Assembly: GCA_958450325.1 (NCBI GenBank)
Contig: OY288249.1
Coordinates: forward strand, 65,040,166 to 65,104,165
Direction: 5' to 3'
DNA: 64,000 nt
Source: Agrostemma githago
Lineage: Eukaryota > Streptophyta > Magnoliopsida > Caryophyllales > Caryophyllaceae
The notes under the pieces: model-generated
Told to the model about the DNA's origin: nothing
What the model saw: only the letters and a program-made list of their open reading frames with translations
Database searches by the model: none
Shown: positions 12,017 to 22,761 of the stretch, in pieces
Position numbering within the stretch: the stretch's first letter is position 1
Layout of the letters: every line of letters starts with the position of its first letter
Translations under genes and position numbers: made by a program

Positions 12017-12806
12017 TACGTATATAATTATATGTCGTCATGTCGTGTTATAAATTATAACGCAGAACTTCATCCGTAAATTTGATCATAAAAGTATTCA
12101 CGATGTAATGGAGCGAGATTAGAGGGGGTTTACTTCCTCTATTTTCAAAGGAGATGAATCGCTTCATCACTTTTATTAGTTGCTATAACTCTTTTTATAA
12201 TAGAATGAATAAAAAAACAAAAGAAAATATAATCCACATTAATTAATTGTGTAATGGGCATAACTCATAAGGGTCTATAATCCCATTTCTCTGAAATTAG
12301 AGTACACCATTTTCCTCCAAATATTAGGTACGAGTAGAAAATTAAATAACTAAGGTTATGTTCTTTTGGATTGAAGTTGACTTGAACTGAACTTAATTGA
12401 AGTGAGCTTAACTGAACTCAAGTGGACTGAACTACTGGGATAAAATAAGTCTCCTGAGACTGAATTAAAGTGGGTTAAATTGAATTGAACTAAACTGAAA
12501 ATAAGTTGAAAAGACAGGACCACCCAACTCATTGTTACTCGTAGTTACTTAGTTGTGCATTAATATATCAAAAACTGCACTGCTAAGGAAGAAAAATTAA
12601 TTCGCATTACACATAAAAAAAGAAATTTTACTTGTACAAAATTTTTGATACTACATCATCTTGCGTTATATTTTTAACACTATTATAGTTTAAATTTAAA
12701 TTTTAAATTTGTTTCTTTTCTACTCCATATATTTTTAGTAAAACATTGTCAATATTGTGGAGTATCTCTTTCGCCAAAACAAAGACATAAAAACAAATCC
12801 GTACAA
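12017..12806. other. Spacer with a GAACT-rich repeat relic
   Basis: About 12355-12530 holds a run of TGAACTGAACTT-like motifs after TAAGGTTATGTTCTTTTGG, a pattern common at one end of small plant DNA transposons. The matching inverted end (AAAAGAACATAACC) was not found, so it is probably a truncated relic. The remainder is AT-rich with no gene. Confidence 0.35.
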
Positions 12807-13271
12807 TCCCCTCTCCACTAACCAAATAACAATCTCCAAAAAAATTTCGCCTAATGCAAAATGGGCCTATTTTTGGGTTGGGCTTACATTGTCAACCGAA
12901 TATCTATACAAGTTCACAATTACTATCGTCAAACCAAATAGAATAAGTGATTGGTTAATATCTATATTTGATTAGGTTATAGTACAATTGCACGTGGTCT
13001 ATCCTAAAACCAAATACTCCGTATCTATATTTGGTATAATTGCACAATTATCGAATAAGTGATTAAAAACTTACCTTACTTAAAAAGATTTTATAACGCA
13101 CTTTGTAGAAATATTGGCATAAATGCATAATAAGCATTTAAAATTAGACTACTTACATTTTTGTCATAAATTGGGTTACGTCAACATGAGTTTGAAATTA
13201 TCATTTGTCGTAATCATGTCTTAATCTATATTATTTTCCATATATTTTCCATATATTATGCCATATAATCC

Positions 13272-13277
<6 letters not shown>

Positions 13278-13310
<33 letters not shown>
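13278..13310. repeat. (TA)n microsatellite, left flank of inserted element
   Basis: An uninterrupted TA run directly precedes the element at 13311-14391. In the paralogous locus the same position carries only a 9-bp TA stretch (about 38120-38128). Confidence 0.9.
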
Positions 13311-13314
<4 letters not shown>

Positions 13315-14389
13315 GGATCCGGTGAGTCTTCATCTTTAGATGAGTCCGTCCTTTCAATCTGGACCACACAATCAAACAAGATTGAATGGCTGAGATTGGA
13401 CCACGTCATTAAGGAAGAGTAACAAGGCCTTTGCATACACAAACATCATAACTCTTTGATTTCATATTACTGTGACATTATTACTGTGACACTGCTACTG
13501 TGACATTATTACTGTGACATTGTTACTGTGACATTATTACTGTGACACTGCTACTGTAATTTCTTATTGATGTGACATTCATTGATTTCATATTACTGTG
13601 ACACTGGTACTGTGACATTATTACTGTGACACTGCTACTGTGACATTATTACTGTGACATTCTTTGATTTCATATTACTGTGACATTATTACTGTGACAC
13701 TGCTACTGTGACATTATTACTGTGACACTGCTACTGTGACATTATTACTGTGACACTGCTACTGTAATTCCTTATTACTGTGACATTCTTTGATTTCATA
13801 TTACTGTGACATTATTACTGTGACACTGCTACTGTTACTGTGATAGTACTGTTACTGTAACACTGCTACTGTTACTGTGACACTGCTACTGTAATTCCTT
13901 ATTGATGTGACATTCATTGATTTCATATTACTGTGACACTGCTACTGTGACATTATTACTGTGACACTGCTACTGACTGTGACACTGCTACTGTGACATT
14001 ATTACTGTAATTCCTTATTACTGTGATAGTGTCACAGTAAGATAGTTGTGTTACTGTAATAGTGTTCTGTTACTGTAACATTATTACTGTGACATTATTA
14101 CTGTAATTCCTTATTACTGTGATAGTGTCACAGTAAGATAGTTGTGTTACTGTAATAGTGTTCTGTTACTGTAACATTATTACTGTGACATTATTACTGT
14201 AATTCCTTATTACTGTTATAGTGTCACAGTAAGATAGTTGTGTTACTGTAATAGTGTTCTGTTACTGTAACAGTAAGATTATATACGATGAAGATGACGC
14301 TGAATCTCAGCCATTCATGTGATTTGATCATGTGGCTGTGATTCGCGGGACGGACTCATTTAAGATAGAGAGACTCACGAGATGCAATT

Positions 14390-14391
<2 letters not shown>
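13311..14391. mobile_element. TA-microsatellite-targeting foldback/MITE element filled with a minisatellite
   Basis: Left end GTGAGGATCCGGTGAGTC... and right end, read inverted, GGAATTGCATCTCGTGAGTC... share GTGAGTC, ATGAGTCCGTC and ATGGCTGAGATT in the same order over about 100 bp, forming imperfect terminal inverted repeats. TA microsatellites flank both sides. The related Helitron copy lacks the whole block and has a short TA tract there, proving this is an insertion. The centre (13465-14280) is a minisatellite. Targeting of TA microsatellites is known for the Micron elements of rice; membership of the same family is inference. There is no coding sequence, so it must have been mobilised in trans. 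Confidence 0.75.
13465..14280. repeat. TTACTGTGACA-type minisatellite with a 96-bp higher-order unit
   Basis: Basic words ATTACTGTGACATT and GCTACTGTGACACT alternate for about 550 bp, punctuated by AATTCCTTATTGATGTGACA-like and TTTGATTTCATATTACTG spacers. From about 14005 a longer unit of 96 bp containing GATAGTGTCACAGTAAGATA is repeated three times (landmark at 14025, 14121, 14217). Inverted forms (TTACTGTGATAGTGTCACAGTAA) give local hairpins. Confidence 0.9.

Positions 14392-14450
<59 letters not shown>
14392..14450. repeat. (TA)n microsatellite, right flank of inserted element
   Basis: Uninterrupted TA run of about 58 bp following the element; together with 13278-13310 it forms the expanded target tract. 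Confidence 0.9.
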
Positions 14451-14453
<3 letters not shown>

Positions 14454-14456
14454 ATA

Positions 14457-14691
14457 CTCCCTCCGGCCCAATGAATTCTTTACGTTTCTTTTTTAACACT
14501 ATTCATGAGGTTCTAACTTCTAAAATATAATGTAAAATATAGTCATGTGAGATCTTTCTTGAATTGTCATAATAATTATATTAAAAATATCAAATTTTTA
14601 GAATTTTTAATAATACGTAAATAAATATATGAACGAAACAAAATGTGCATCCACAAGTGTGAAAAAGCAAACGTCATTGGGACAGAGGGAG
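14457..14691. mobile_element. Stowaway-like MITE inside left Helitron
   Basis: Starts CTCCCTCCGGCCCAATGAAT after TA (14455-14456); the right end inverted reads CTCCCTCTGTCCCAATGACG, followed by TA (14692-14693). The right copy of the Helitron has the same MITE at the same place (38133-38389), so it was already present when the two Helitrons diverged. The left copy lost about 8 bp at its 3' terminal repeat. Confidence 0.75.
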
Positions 14692-16278
14692 TAATTATTA
14701 TATCACATTATATTTCATCTCATATCAAGTTTCGTGTAATACCGATAATTGTATTTCTGAGTATCTTTGACAGTATAATTTCTAAAGGGTAATAGTATTA
14801 GAGTACTCTTAATAATATAACAATTATACGCATGTGATATATATAATGTGTTATGTGATATATACATGTGTTATTTGAGTCTATACTAGAAGATATTATT
14901 ATAATTTCTATATATTGTTATGATATGTCATACTATTATGATATGCACAATCTTATTCCATATATCATATACCCCGTACAATCTTATTCTATATATCATG
15001 CTAATTAATTGATTGATTGATAAATTGTGCAATTGATTGATTGATTGATGTGATATTCTACCGTTTAATATCGTTGAATCAATTCCATTAACCAAATAAC
15101 AATCCTCCAAAATTTTCACACCTACTACCATATGGGCCTATTTTTGGGTCATTTAGTGTATTTGGTTGAGCTTATATTGTCAAATAAATATCTACTAGAT
15201 ATGCTGTATATGATCCTACTCCGTTATTAAGGCTAAATATATGCTAAATATAAGTTATATATATGCTAAATATATCATATCATAATCATAATATCATATA
15301 TATCATGCATCATTAAAAATATATGCTAAATATATGGTAAATATAGCCTCATGACGGATATGACAAGTAAATTTTACAACCTCTAAGATTTGTGTCAGTG
15401 TATACTAAATATCGAGAATGTATATATAATAGCGGAAATACATTTTATTTTTGTAATAATCATAACTGATATAAGATTGTAATTAAATATTACAATTGTA
15501 ATCCCCTATTACCTAAAAGAATAAAAATTCTCAAAACTTTTCTCGCCTAAATTTTAAGTTCTCAATTTGAACAAAATCAATATAACAAATAAGGAAAAAT
15601 CCACACTCAATTACCAATCATATCCTATAAAGAATACTTACGGCTTAAATATTTAAAAACTAATAATGAGTGTATTGATGAAAACAAATTGTAGAAATAT
15701 AGTTGCTTAAATTTCTAACAGCAATTATGAACTATTTTTATTAACAAATGATATATACTAAAACTATAAAGAATAACTATATCTAAACATCAAGGGTATA
15801 GAATTATACTCTATTTGAAAATAAATTTAAAGTGAATATACATTTCACAATTTACACAAATTATTCTTATATTAAAAAAAATATTTAAAAGAGAAATGAT
15901 TATCTCGAGAAATATGAATGACAAATAAAACACAGATGTAGTAATTTTTTGGACTACATATTTCATTATATTAGTTGAGGTCGTCATCTTGATTAATTAT
16001 GTAATTTTAAATTATTTTTTTATATCCAAATAAAATGATAAAAATCATGAAAAATTACCAAGTTTCTTATTAAAATTTATTTTGTATAAATAATTAACTA
16101 AAATAAATAAATTTCTACAAATACCGTGCATACATGCACTGCCGCACGGGGCGATAGATAAGTGAACACTAGATACTCGCTACTCAATCTTCAATCTTTT
16201 CCCTCTCTGCGTAGACTATGGTTTATACAAACCAGAATTAATACTTCATATAATGTAATTTGTGTTAGAGGCCAACAA

Positions 16279-16350
16279 GTCGTTGTAGTATAGTGGTAAG
16301 TATTCCCGCCTGTCACGCGGGTGACCCGGGTTCGATCCCCGGCAACGGCG
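16279..16350 (+). tRNA. tRNA-Asp (anticodon GTC)
   Basis: A 72-nt cloverleaf fits. The acceptor strand GTCGTTG pairs with CAACGGC (one G-U), and G is the discriminator base. The D arm contains TAGTGGTA, the anticodon loop has GTC at 16312-16314 within CCTGTCACG, and the T arm has GGTTCGATCC as B box. There is no intron. A T-rich run (TTTTATTTTT) from 16351 serves as the Pol III terminator. CCA is not encoded, as is normal in nuclear genes. The same isoacceptor's 3' end is complementary to the primer-binding site at 25855-25872. Confidence 0.97.
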
Positions 16351-16596
16351 TTTTATTTTTGTTTTCACTTTCTCCTACATGGAGCTCGCACATTCACGTG
16401 CAAAAGCTACTCAAAAAAACATTAAACTAATCTGATCTCTGATTACTGGACTAATTAAATCCCACTTGTTTCTTAATCTAGCATTTTATCTACAGCTAAA
16501 TGTCTTAATCTTTGGGCTGCTTCCTCACTTCCAATGACAGATCAGACAAATTACTTTGACTTGTACGTTTTGATGAACAGGAGTAGTTAGCAGGCG

Positions 16597-18273
16597 ATGA
16601 GTCCGGAGACGGCGACCTTAGTGCTGGTAAACATAGCCGGAATATTGGAGAGGGCAGACGAGTCGTTACTTCCGGGAGTGTACAAAGAAGTGGGAGCTGC
16701 CCTTAATATCGACCCAACTGCTCTCGGATCCCTCACCTTATTTAGATCATTTGTTCAGTCGTCATGTTACCCGCTTGCAGCTTATCTCGCTGTTCGCCAT
16801 GATCGGACTCATGTCATTGCTCTTGGTGCATTGCTTTGGGCTGCTGCCACCTTTCTTGTTGCCTTCTCCTCTACCTTCTTCCAGGTTTCAGTTTCACCCT
16901 CTTCCTCCTTCCGTTGACTTTCTATTCCTCTGTAGTCTGTACTTGTACTGATCTGATGAGCAGGTGGCAGTATCAAGAGCGTTGAATGGAATAGGACTTG
17001 CAATTGTGATCCCTGCCATACAGTCCCTCGTTGCAGATTCGACAGATGACAGTAACCGTGGCATGGCGTTCGGGTGGTTACAGCTCACAGGAAACATGGG
17101 CGCCATCCTAGGAAGCACTTGTTCCGTCTTGGTGGCTTCGTCATCTTTCCTAGGAATCCCGGGTTGGCGGATAGCCTTCCATTTGGTTGGTTTGGTCAGT
17201 GTTCTCGTTGGCATTTTGGTCCGGGTATTTGCCACAGATCCCCGGTTCTCAAACCAGACCGAAAAGGCTAAAACAGAACTCACAAAAATGCCCTTTTGGT
17301 CAGAAATCAAAGAGGTGATGAAAGAAGCCAAGTACGTAATCAGAATTCCTTCCTTTCAGATAATCGTTGCACAGGGTGTTGCGGGAACTTTCCCTTGGTC
17401 AGGAATGCTGTCATTTGCACCAATGTGGCTGGAACTCATAGGATTCTCTCATGAAAAGACAGCATTCCTCTTCGGACTCTATGTGGTTGGTAATTCTCTT
17501 GGAGGACTCTTTGGGGGTAAAATGGGAGATATACTGTCACAAAGATTGCCCAATTGTGGGAGGATCATTCTATCTCAGATTAGCTCTGGTTCAGCTGTTC
17601 CTTTGGCCGCAATTTTGTTTCTCCGATTACCGGATGATCCTTCTGCTGCCGTCAAGTATGGTCTAGTTCTTTTTGTCATGGGACTCACCACTTCATGGAA
17701 CGCTCCCGCCACAAACAAGTATGTACATTTCAGATTCACATACCTGTAACGACTGACATTCACATACCTAATATATATATATATATGGTACATTGTGTCT
17801 GGCACAGTCCAATCTTTGCAGAAATAGTGCCAGAGAAACATCGGACAAGCATCTATGCATTAGACTGCGCATTTGAGTCGATACTGAACTCTTTTGCTCC
17901 CCCTTTAGTCGGAGTACTAGCTCAACATGTATATGGCTATAAGCCCATCCCAAAAGGATCTTCAGACTCTTCAGTGACTACAATCGACAGGGAGAATGGC
18001 GCTTCTCTTGCCAAAGCTATAAACATCACATTTACTGTCACTATGTCGGCATGTTGCGCTATCTACTCCTTTCTTTACTGCACTTATCCCAGAGACAGAG
18101 ATCGCGCCAAAATGCAGCCTTTGGATGAGCCGCAGATACTGCAAATGGAGGATCGTGATTCTGACAACAATGCCAAGGTTGGCGATGATGTTTATGGTGA
18201 TCAAACTGTTGTAACAGGTAGTGAAAGTCATGGCTATGATGAAAGTGACAAAAGGAGTCTTCTCACAGCTTAG
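16597..18273 (+). CDS. Major facilitator superfamily transporter, 3 exons
   Basis: Exons 16597-16884, 16964-17718 and 17808-18273 join to 1,509 nt (502 residues); both introns have GT-AG ends and phases 0 and 2. The protein is hydrophobic with many membrane spans. It has the conserved N-terminal block ILERADESLLPGVYKEVG, the segment AVSRALNGIGLAIVIPAIQS that starts exon 2, an MFS motif-A-like loop GGKMGDILSQRLPNCGR (about residue 280) and SWNAPATNNPIFAEIVPEKH across the second junction. The C-tail is acidic and hydrophilic. This matches a plant MFS group resembling the Arabidopsis At2g18590 group, whose substrate I cannot name. The ATG fits the family start and lies 36 nt after a possible 5'-UTR splice acceptor (GATGAACAG). 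It converges with the annexin gene. No lesion is visible. Confidence 0.92.
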
Positions 18274-18643
18274 CTTAGGGTGACTGAATGATCCACTGTG
18301 AGCATGTACCATAGAAGTTTATAGACTCTGTTAAAATGTGTTCGTGTGCTTAGGACATGTATGACATGGTTAGTTGATCGCGACACTTGTATGACCCGGT
18401 TGAAATTTTATAGATACAATTAAAATTCTTAAGCGAGCATCAACTGTTTATAATGGGTGTATCAATCAAGAGTTCATCCAACATAGGTGATACGAGTAGT
18501 AAACAGCAACCACGCATTCCATTCATAACTCTTATTTCAACAAAGCATCTCAAGTACATTAAAAAGCCGGAAAGTCCAATCCTGACAGTAGCTGGTGGTG
18601 GTCAGGTAATTTGGTAAGCAAGGTATACTGTTAATAACAAAGC
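18274..18643. other. Convergent 3' intergenic region
   Basis: This 370-bp interval lies between the stop codons of the MFS gene (+) and the annexin gene (-), so it must hold both 3' UTRs and polyadenylation sites. I see no further gene. Confidence 0.6.
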
Positions 18644-20160
18644 TCAAGCATTGTCGGTACCAACCAACTCGATGAGCATCTTCTCATAGTCTCCATGAGT
18701 ATCCTTGGCAATAGCACGATCAAGATGAACGGTGTTCCTGCGATAGTATTCCTCCTTGATGCGTTTCATGTCGACCTCAACACGAGTAGCAACAACTCTA
18801 GTAAGAGCACCTTCATCGGTACCCATCTTGTTTATAGCTAGACGAAGAAGCTTCTCAAAGTATTTCTCAGGGGTAGTCAAGCATTTGATGGTTGCCCTCA
18901 GCAACTTCTGGTAATCATCCTTGGGATCTTCCTTCAAATCCTGCATTAAGTCGCTCAATACTAGCTTTAAAAAGCTGAATCAAATAATTTAGAGATAGAA
19001 AATGGAGGGGGAATGCAATGCAGACCTTGGTAATAGCATGACCAAAATCATTGTTATAGTGGTTAAGTGTTGCGCTCAGCTGCGCTTTGCTCCTGGTAGC
19101 GATGATTCTGATGAGTTCATCATCGGCAAAAGCCTTATCAGAGATCTTCTCATGAAGAATCTTAGCCTCGGACTTTGCAAGATGAGCGTTGATCTCAGGG
19201 CCCTCGTATCTGTATGAGCTCACTAGGGGAGTCAAGAGCTGCAAAAACATCAAACAGATACTAGTAGTTCAATTAACATATACGAGTAATGGAAAAGAAG
19301 ATTATTAAAGTTGGGATTTAGAGGTCGAGGTGCACCTTGCGGAAGTCACCAGTAGTGTGATGAGCGACATCCTCTTCAAGGGATTTCTTGAATTTGGCGT
19401 GATAGCTTCGCCTTGCAAGTAGAAGGTCATCAGAAGATCGGGCACAAGCGACTTCCATGAGAACCCAGTTGCTTGAAGAGAATTTCTTGGTAGCTTCATT
19501 AGCCAAGAATGCGTCACGCTCTGGTGGATCCAAGGTAAACAAATGCACTATCCTCTGCATCACACATCATACACAGATCATCATTACATCCTAAACTTAT
19601 AGCTAGTCTCATTGCTTTCTGGCCGAAGATCTTGGAGCAAAACAACAAGAATATGACACACAATATATTAGTTGGGCCTCAAGACATCGATCTGTCGCAG
19701 GTTCAAATCCTAACCGCTATTAGGAGGTTTTGGTTGACATGGTTCACTTAACACTCGATCTGGCTAATCGCAATCGCAAAAAAAGTAAAAGAGGGAGAAA
19801 AGGACCTCAAAGTTACTAGTGAGTTCTTTGTCGAGAGCTTTAAGAAGATCGTCTCCATGGACGGAAGAGTAGACCTCACGGATCATCTTTCTTTGGGTAG
19901 CATTCCTGTGTGCCAGTATTGATATGATCAAATCCTCGTTGGTTCCCCATCCTGCACTATCAACATCACATCATCACCAACCAACCCATTTATTTACACG
20001 TACTATACAACCAGAAACTACCAACATTAACAACCAAAACCCAAACCCAAACAATAAAAAAAACAGAGAGATGGAGATGGGGACCTGAGAAAGCTTTGTG
20101 GAGTTGCTCAACGTCGTCAGAAACGTCAGGGAGTGAAGAAGGGACGGTGAGGGTGGCCAT
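18644..20160 (-). CDS. ANN1: Annexin, annexin D1-like, 5 exons
   Basis: Minus-strand exons 20160-20085, 19951-19806, 19554-19336, 19238-19026 and 18940-18644 join to 951 nt (316 residues, the usual plant annexin length); all four introns are GT-AG. Four annexin repeats are visible. Repeat I has the type II calcium site GWGTNE (residues 26-31) and LAHRN with the His40 discussed for plant annexin 1. Conserved LLTPLVSSYRYEG starts exon 4, and repeat IV has MGTDEGALTR (257-266). Annexins bind negatively charged membrane lipids in a calcium-dependent way; annexin 1 of plants is linked to calcium transport and stress. Repeats II and III lack clear GxGT sites, as is typical. The ATG is supported by a TATA box about 115 bp upstream. 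The gene appears intact. Confidence 0.95.
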
Positions 20161-20274
20161 TGAAATCTGAAAAGATGAGATCGGAAGAGAAAGTAGGAAG
20201 ATGATGGGATGAGATGAGAAGCAGGGAGAATTAATATGAATATGAATATCTCTTATGATGGTGACTACCTTTGG

Positions 20275-20281
20275 TTTTATA
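20275..20281 (-). promoter_or_regulatory. TATA box of the annexin gene
   Basis: On the minus strand the sequence reads CCCTATAAAACC, 115 bp upstream of the annexin ATG. This would place transcription start near 20245 and leave a purine-rich 5' UTR of about 85 nt. Confidence 0.65.
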
Positions 20282-21182
20282 GGGGAGAAAAAGGTGGAGA
20301 GATTAGTGATATGTAATTATCCAACTTTAATTCTAATTAATTAGCGTGGGGATCTGGTGGGTTTATTTGCTGAGGGACGCGTTTACAGCGGAGTCGATTT
20401 TCTGCTTTTTCTGGGGTCATCGTCATTGTCCTGATCCCAGGCAGTGTCGCCCATTATCAATACTACCTGCTCCCCACAATGACGTTCTCATTTGTAAATG
20501 GCACAAGAATAAGAAATGGGTAATGAAAGGTGGTAAATTGTTTGGTGGGGTTCAAGACGTCAAATCAGAAAAAGTAGCCAATAGGAAGAGAGTATAATGG
20601 ATGAATAAGAAAAGTTTTGAAGTGATAAAATCTTAGTGGAGTTTACTTTTAAGGAAAGTGGGAAAATCTTAGTGGTGGAGAGGTAGTACTATTTTCAATT
20701 CACAATTTTACTCAAATTTTGGGCCCACAAACTTCAGGTTCAACATGATTCCAAAATCGGACTTGAATTGAATCGATCATTTGGTATGAAAAATCCTTGA
20801 ATCCAAGATTAGATCAGAATATATTTGATCGCTCAAGTCGTAGGACCTAAAATTTAGTCCCGTCAAACACTGAATTTGATCGGAAGTAACAAAATTACTG
20901 TATTTTTTTTAAAACAACTTTTGATAAGCTACTTAAATTCTTTTAACAGGTTTTTTTTTATTTTTTTCTATCAATTTTAATGTTTAAAGGAATAGTACTA
21001 TTTTGATATGAATTTTTCCAAATATAAATTTACAAAATTGTTACGAACATTATAAAAAGAAAAATGAGATGGCGTCACCCGGTGGCGCACAAATCCGAGG
21101 GTATTTTAGTCATTTACTATACTTATTTTATTTATTTCCATCAAAATATGATTTTAAATTAAGTTTGTTGTAAAGGGTAAAT
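20282..21182. other. Annexin promoter region and spacer
   Basis: About 900 bp upstream of the annexin TATA box. The first 300 bp have balanced composition and probably include the promoter; a 83-codon frame at 20346-20597 has no family resemblance. The rest is AT-rich. Nothing else is recognised. Confidence 0.4.
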
Positions 21183-21187
21183 TCGGT

Positions 21188-22749
21188 TGATAATCGGGAT
21201 TTGTCGTCAATCCTACCATCAAACAAACCAACTAACCTAAACTAGAATAGCAAGGGCAAGTCGGGTCGAATCCTCAGAGAGATCGGGAATGAGTACTAGT
21301 TTGGTCTCTGACTATGAATTAGCTACGCAAATCAATTATCAATGGTGAAATTATACTAACTAAGATAACTAATAAAAGCAAAAATAAACTAAAAATCAAA
21401 CAACTGATAAGAATGATGAATTAATAATAATTAAAGGCCTAGGGTCCTACTTAACCACCGACATATCATAATCATGCGTAAGAAATACCGACAATGGGTT
21501 GCTAGAGATATTAGGATGAGTGGAACGCCTCTAAGGGTCGCCTACCTCCCTCCCGAGTTCGTAGTCCGACTGAATAAAACTCGATCACCTCCCTCTCGGG
21601 CTCGTGAATCGGATTCCTAGGTCAATCGAATGAGCCCACTCCCGTGGTACCCAACCCAAGGTCCTAGGTCACTATGTACGTGTCTTAATCCCGTTCCTTT
21701 CTCTTTCCTCTCCCAAGGTGAAGAGTCTAGACAGACAATTAGGGTACCCTACCTAATTCTCACTCCCGTGTTCAACTAGGCGGGAAAAGGCAAGTCAAGG
21801 GGCGAGTTTTACTACCTAGACCTAACCGACTCCCGTCGGTGGTCAAGGGTCAAGAGTTCAAACACAACCCAATGATAAGTCGATCCCTGAATCCCAAACT
21901 ATCCTCCTCCGTATATCTCAAACAAATCAAATACGGAATTTCAAGTCCACAATATAGACATGTCGGGGTCAAATCGTTCCCTAGAAAAGACACTACTCAC
22001 TAAGCATAATTAACCTAACACAAAACACACTAATAATTAATCTAAACGTAACATCTAACTTAATGAAATGATAAAGAAGGAAACTTTAATTAATAATAAC
22101 ATAAACAAACAACACAAACATAAAATAACATTACAATGCACGATTAGCGATAAAGATTATAACTTTAAACTAATTACTAACTAAACCTATCATAAACATA
22201 AAATTAAAGATAAATAAAACAATAAAAGATAAGAGATAAGAATTATACCAAAAAAGATAGAATTACTAGGAAGCTTGAATGTTGAGGAAAAGAGTATTAA
22301 ATCAACTATTAAAACTAATTAAATCCAAAAGAAAATTAAGAAGAATAAAAAGGGGGAAGAGGCTGCTCTGCTGTTGCGTTACTACTGCTCCTAAACCTCT
22401 ACTCTAATTCTCTATCTAATTCTCTACTCTTTCAAATCAGCCCCCATCCTCATTTTTTCATAGTGGGCCGGATGTTCTTTTGTGTTTGGGCCCAATCCTC
22501 AATAGTTGTTTGATTTGATCCATTTTGTTCCGTCTTTATCGTCTCGGTTCTCTTCGGTACCTATAAAATCAAATATCGACGCACAGTACCCACTTCTCGA
22601 GAAATAACATAATTTAACACTAAATATACTAGACTCGACTAATAAGCTAATTAAAGACAAAACGACTCAATAATAACAAAACGTGTTATAAAATTGACTA
22701 AATAAGAGTCAAAACGTGGGACAAAAATAGGTAGAATCACGACTTATCA
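21188..22749 (-). repeat. 3' LTR of the gag-only element (1,562 bp)
   Basis: On the minus strand it runs TGATAAGTCGTGATT... to ...CGACAAATCCCGATTATCA, with TG/CA ends. It is preceded by a polypurine tract and followed by the target duplication TCGGT. Its first part matches 36610-37264 and 30223-30324 in the same orientation, and a middle part matches 25878-25910 plus 29949-30222 in the opposite orientation. The end resembles that of the solo LTR at 32002-33638 (ACGACAAATCCC...ATCA), so the two families are related. Confidence 0.85.
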
Positions 22750-22761
22750 AGATCCCTACAC
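22750..22761 (-). other. Polypurine tract of the gag-only element
   Basis: Minus-strand GTGTAGGGATCT directly precedes the 3' LTR. The upstream context GAGGACGAGTAAGAGTTAA is typical of this position in plant Gypsy elements. It primes plus-strand DNA synthesis. Confidence 0.6.

Larger units (their letters stand above)
12807..16151 (+). mobile_element. Non-autonomous Helitron-like element, left copy, enlarged by insertions
   Basis: Begins TCCCCTCTCCACTAACC after a host A and aligns with 37673-39889 along its length apart from one large insertion (13278-14450). Near its end it has CCGTGCATACATGCAC followed by GCACGGGG, an altered form of the 7-bp hairpin that closes the right copy. Similarity between copies stops at about 16151, so the canonical CTAG end seen in the right copy is missing; a CTAG at 16169-16172 might be a substitute end. 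No Rep/helicase coding sequence is present. The Helitron call rests on the right copy. Confidence 0.6.

Noticed and set aside
12757..12975. 72-codon frame shared with the right Helitron (37489-37842)
   Set aside because: Conserved only because both lie in related non-coding Helitron ends.
13465..14280. CRISPR-like regular repeats
   Set aside because: Spacers are themselves repeats, there are no unique spacers, and the sequence is plant nuclear; it is a minisatellite.
20346..20597. 83-codon frame upstream of annexin
   Set aside because: No family resemblance and it lies in the probable promoter region.
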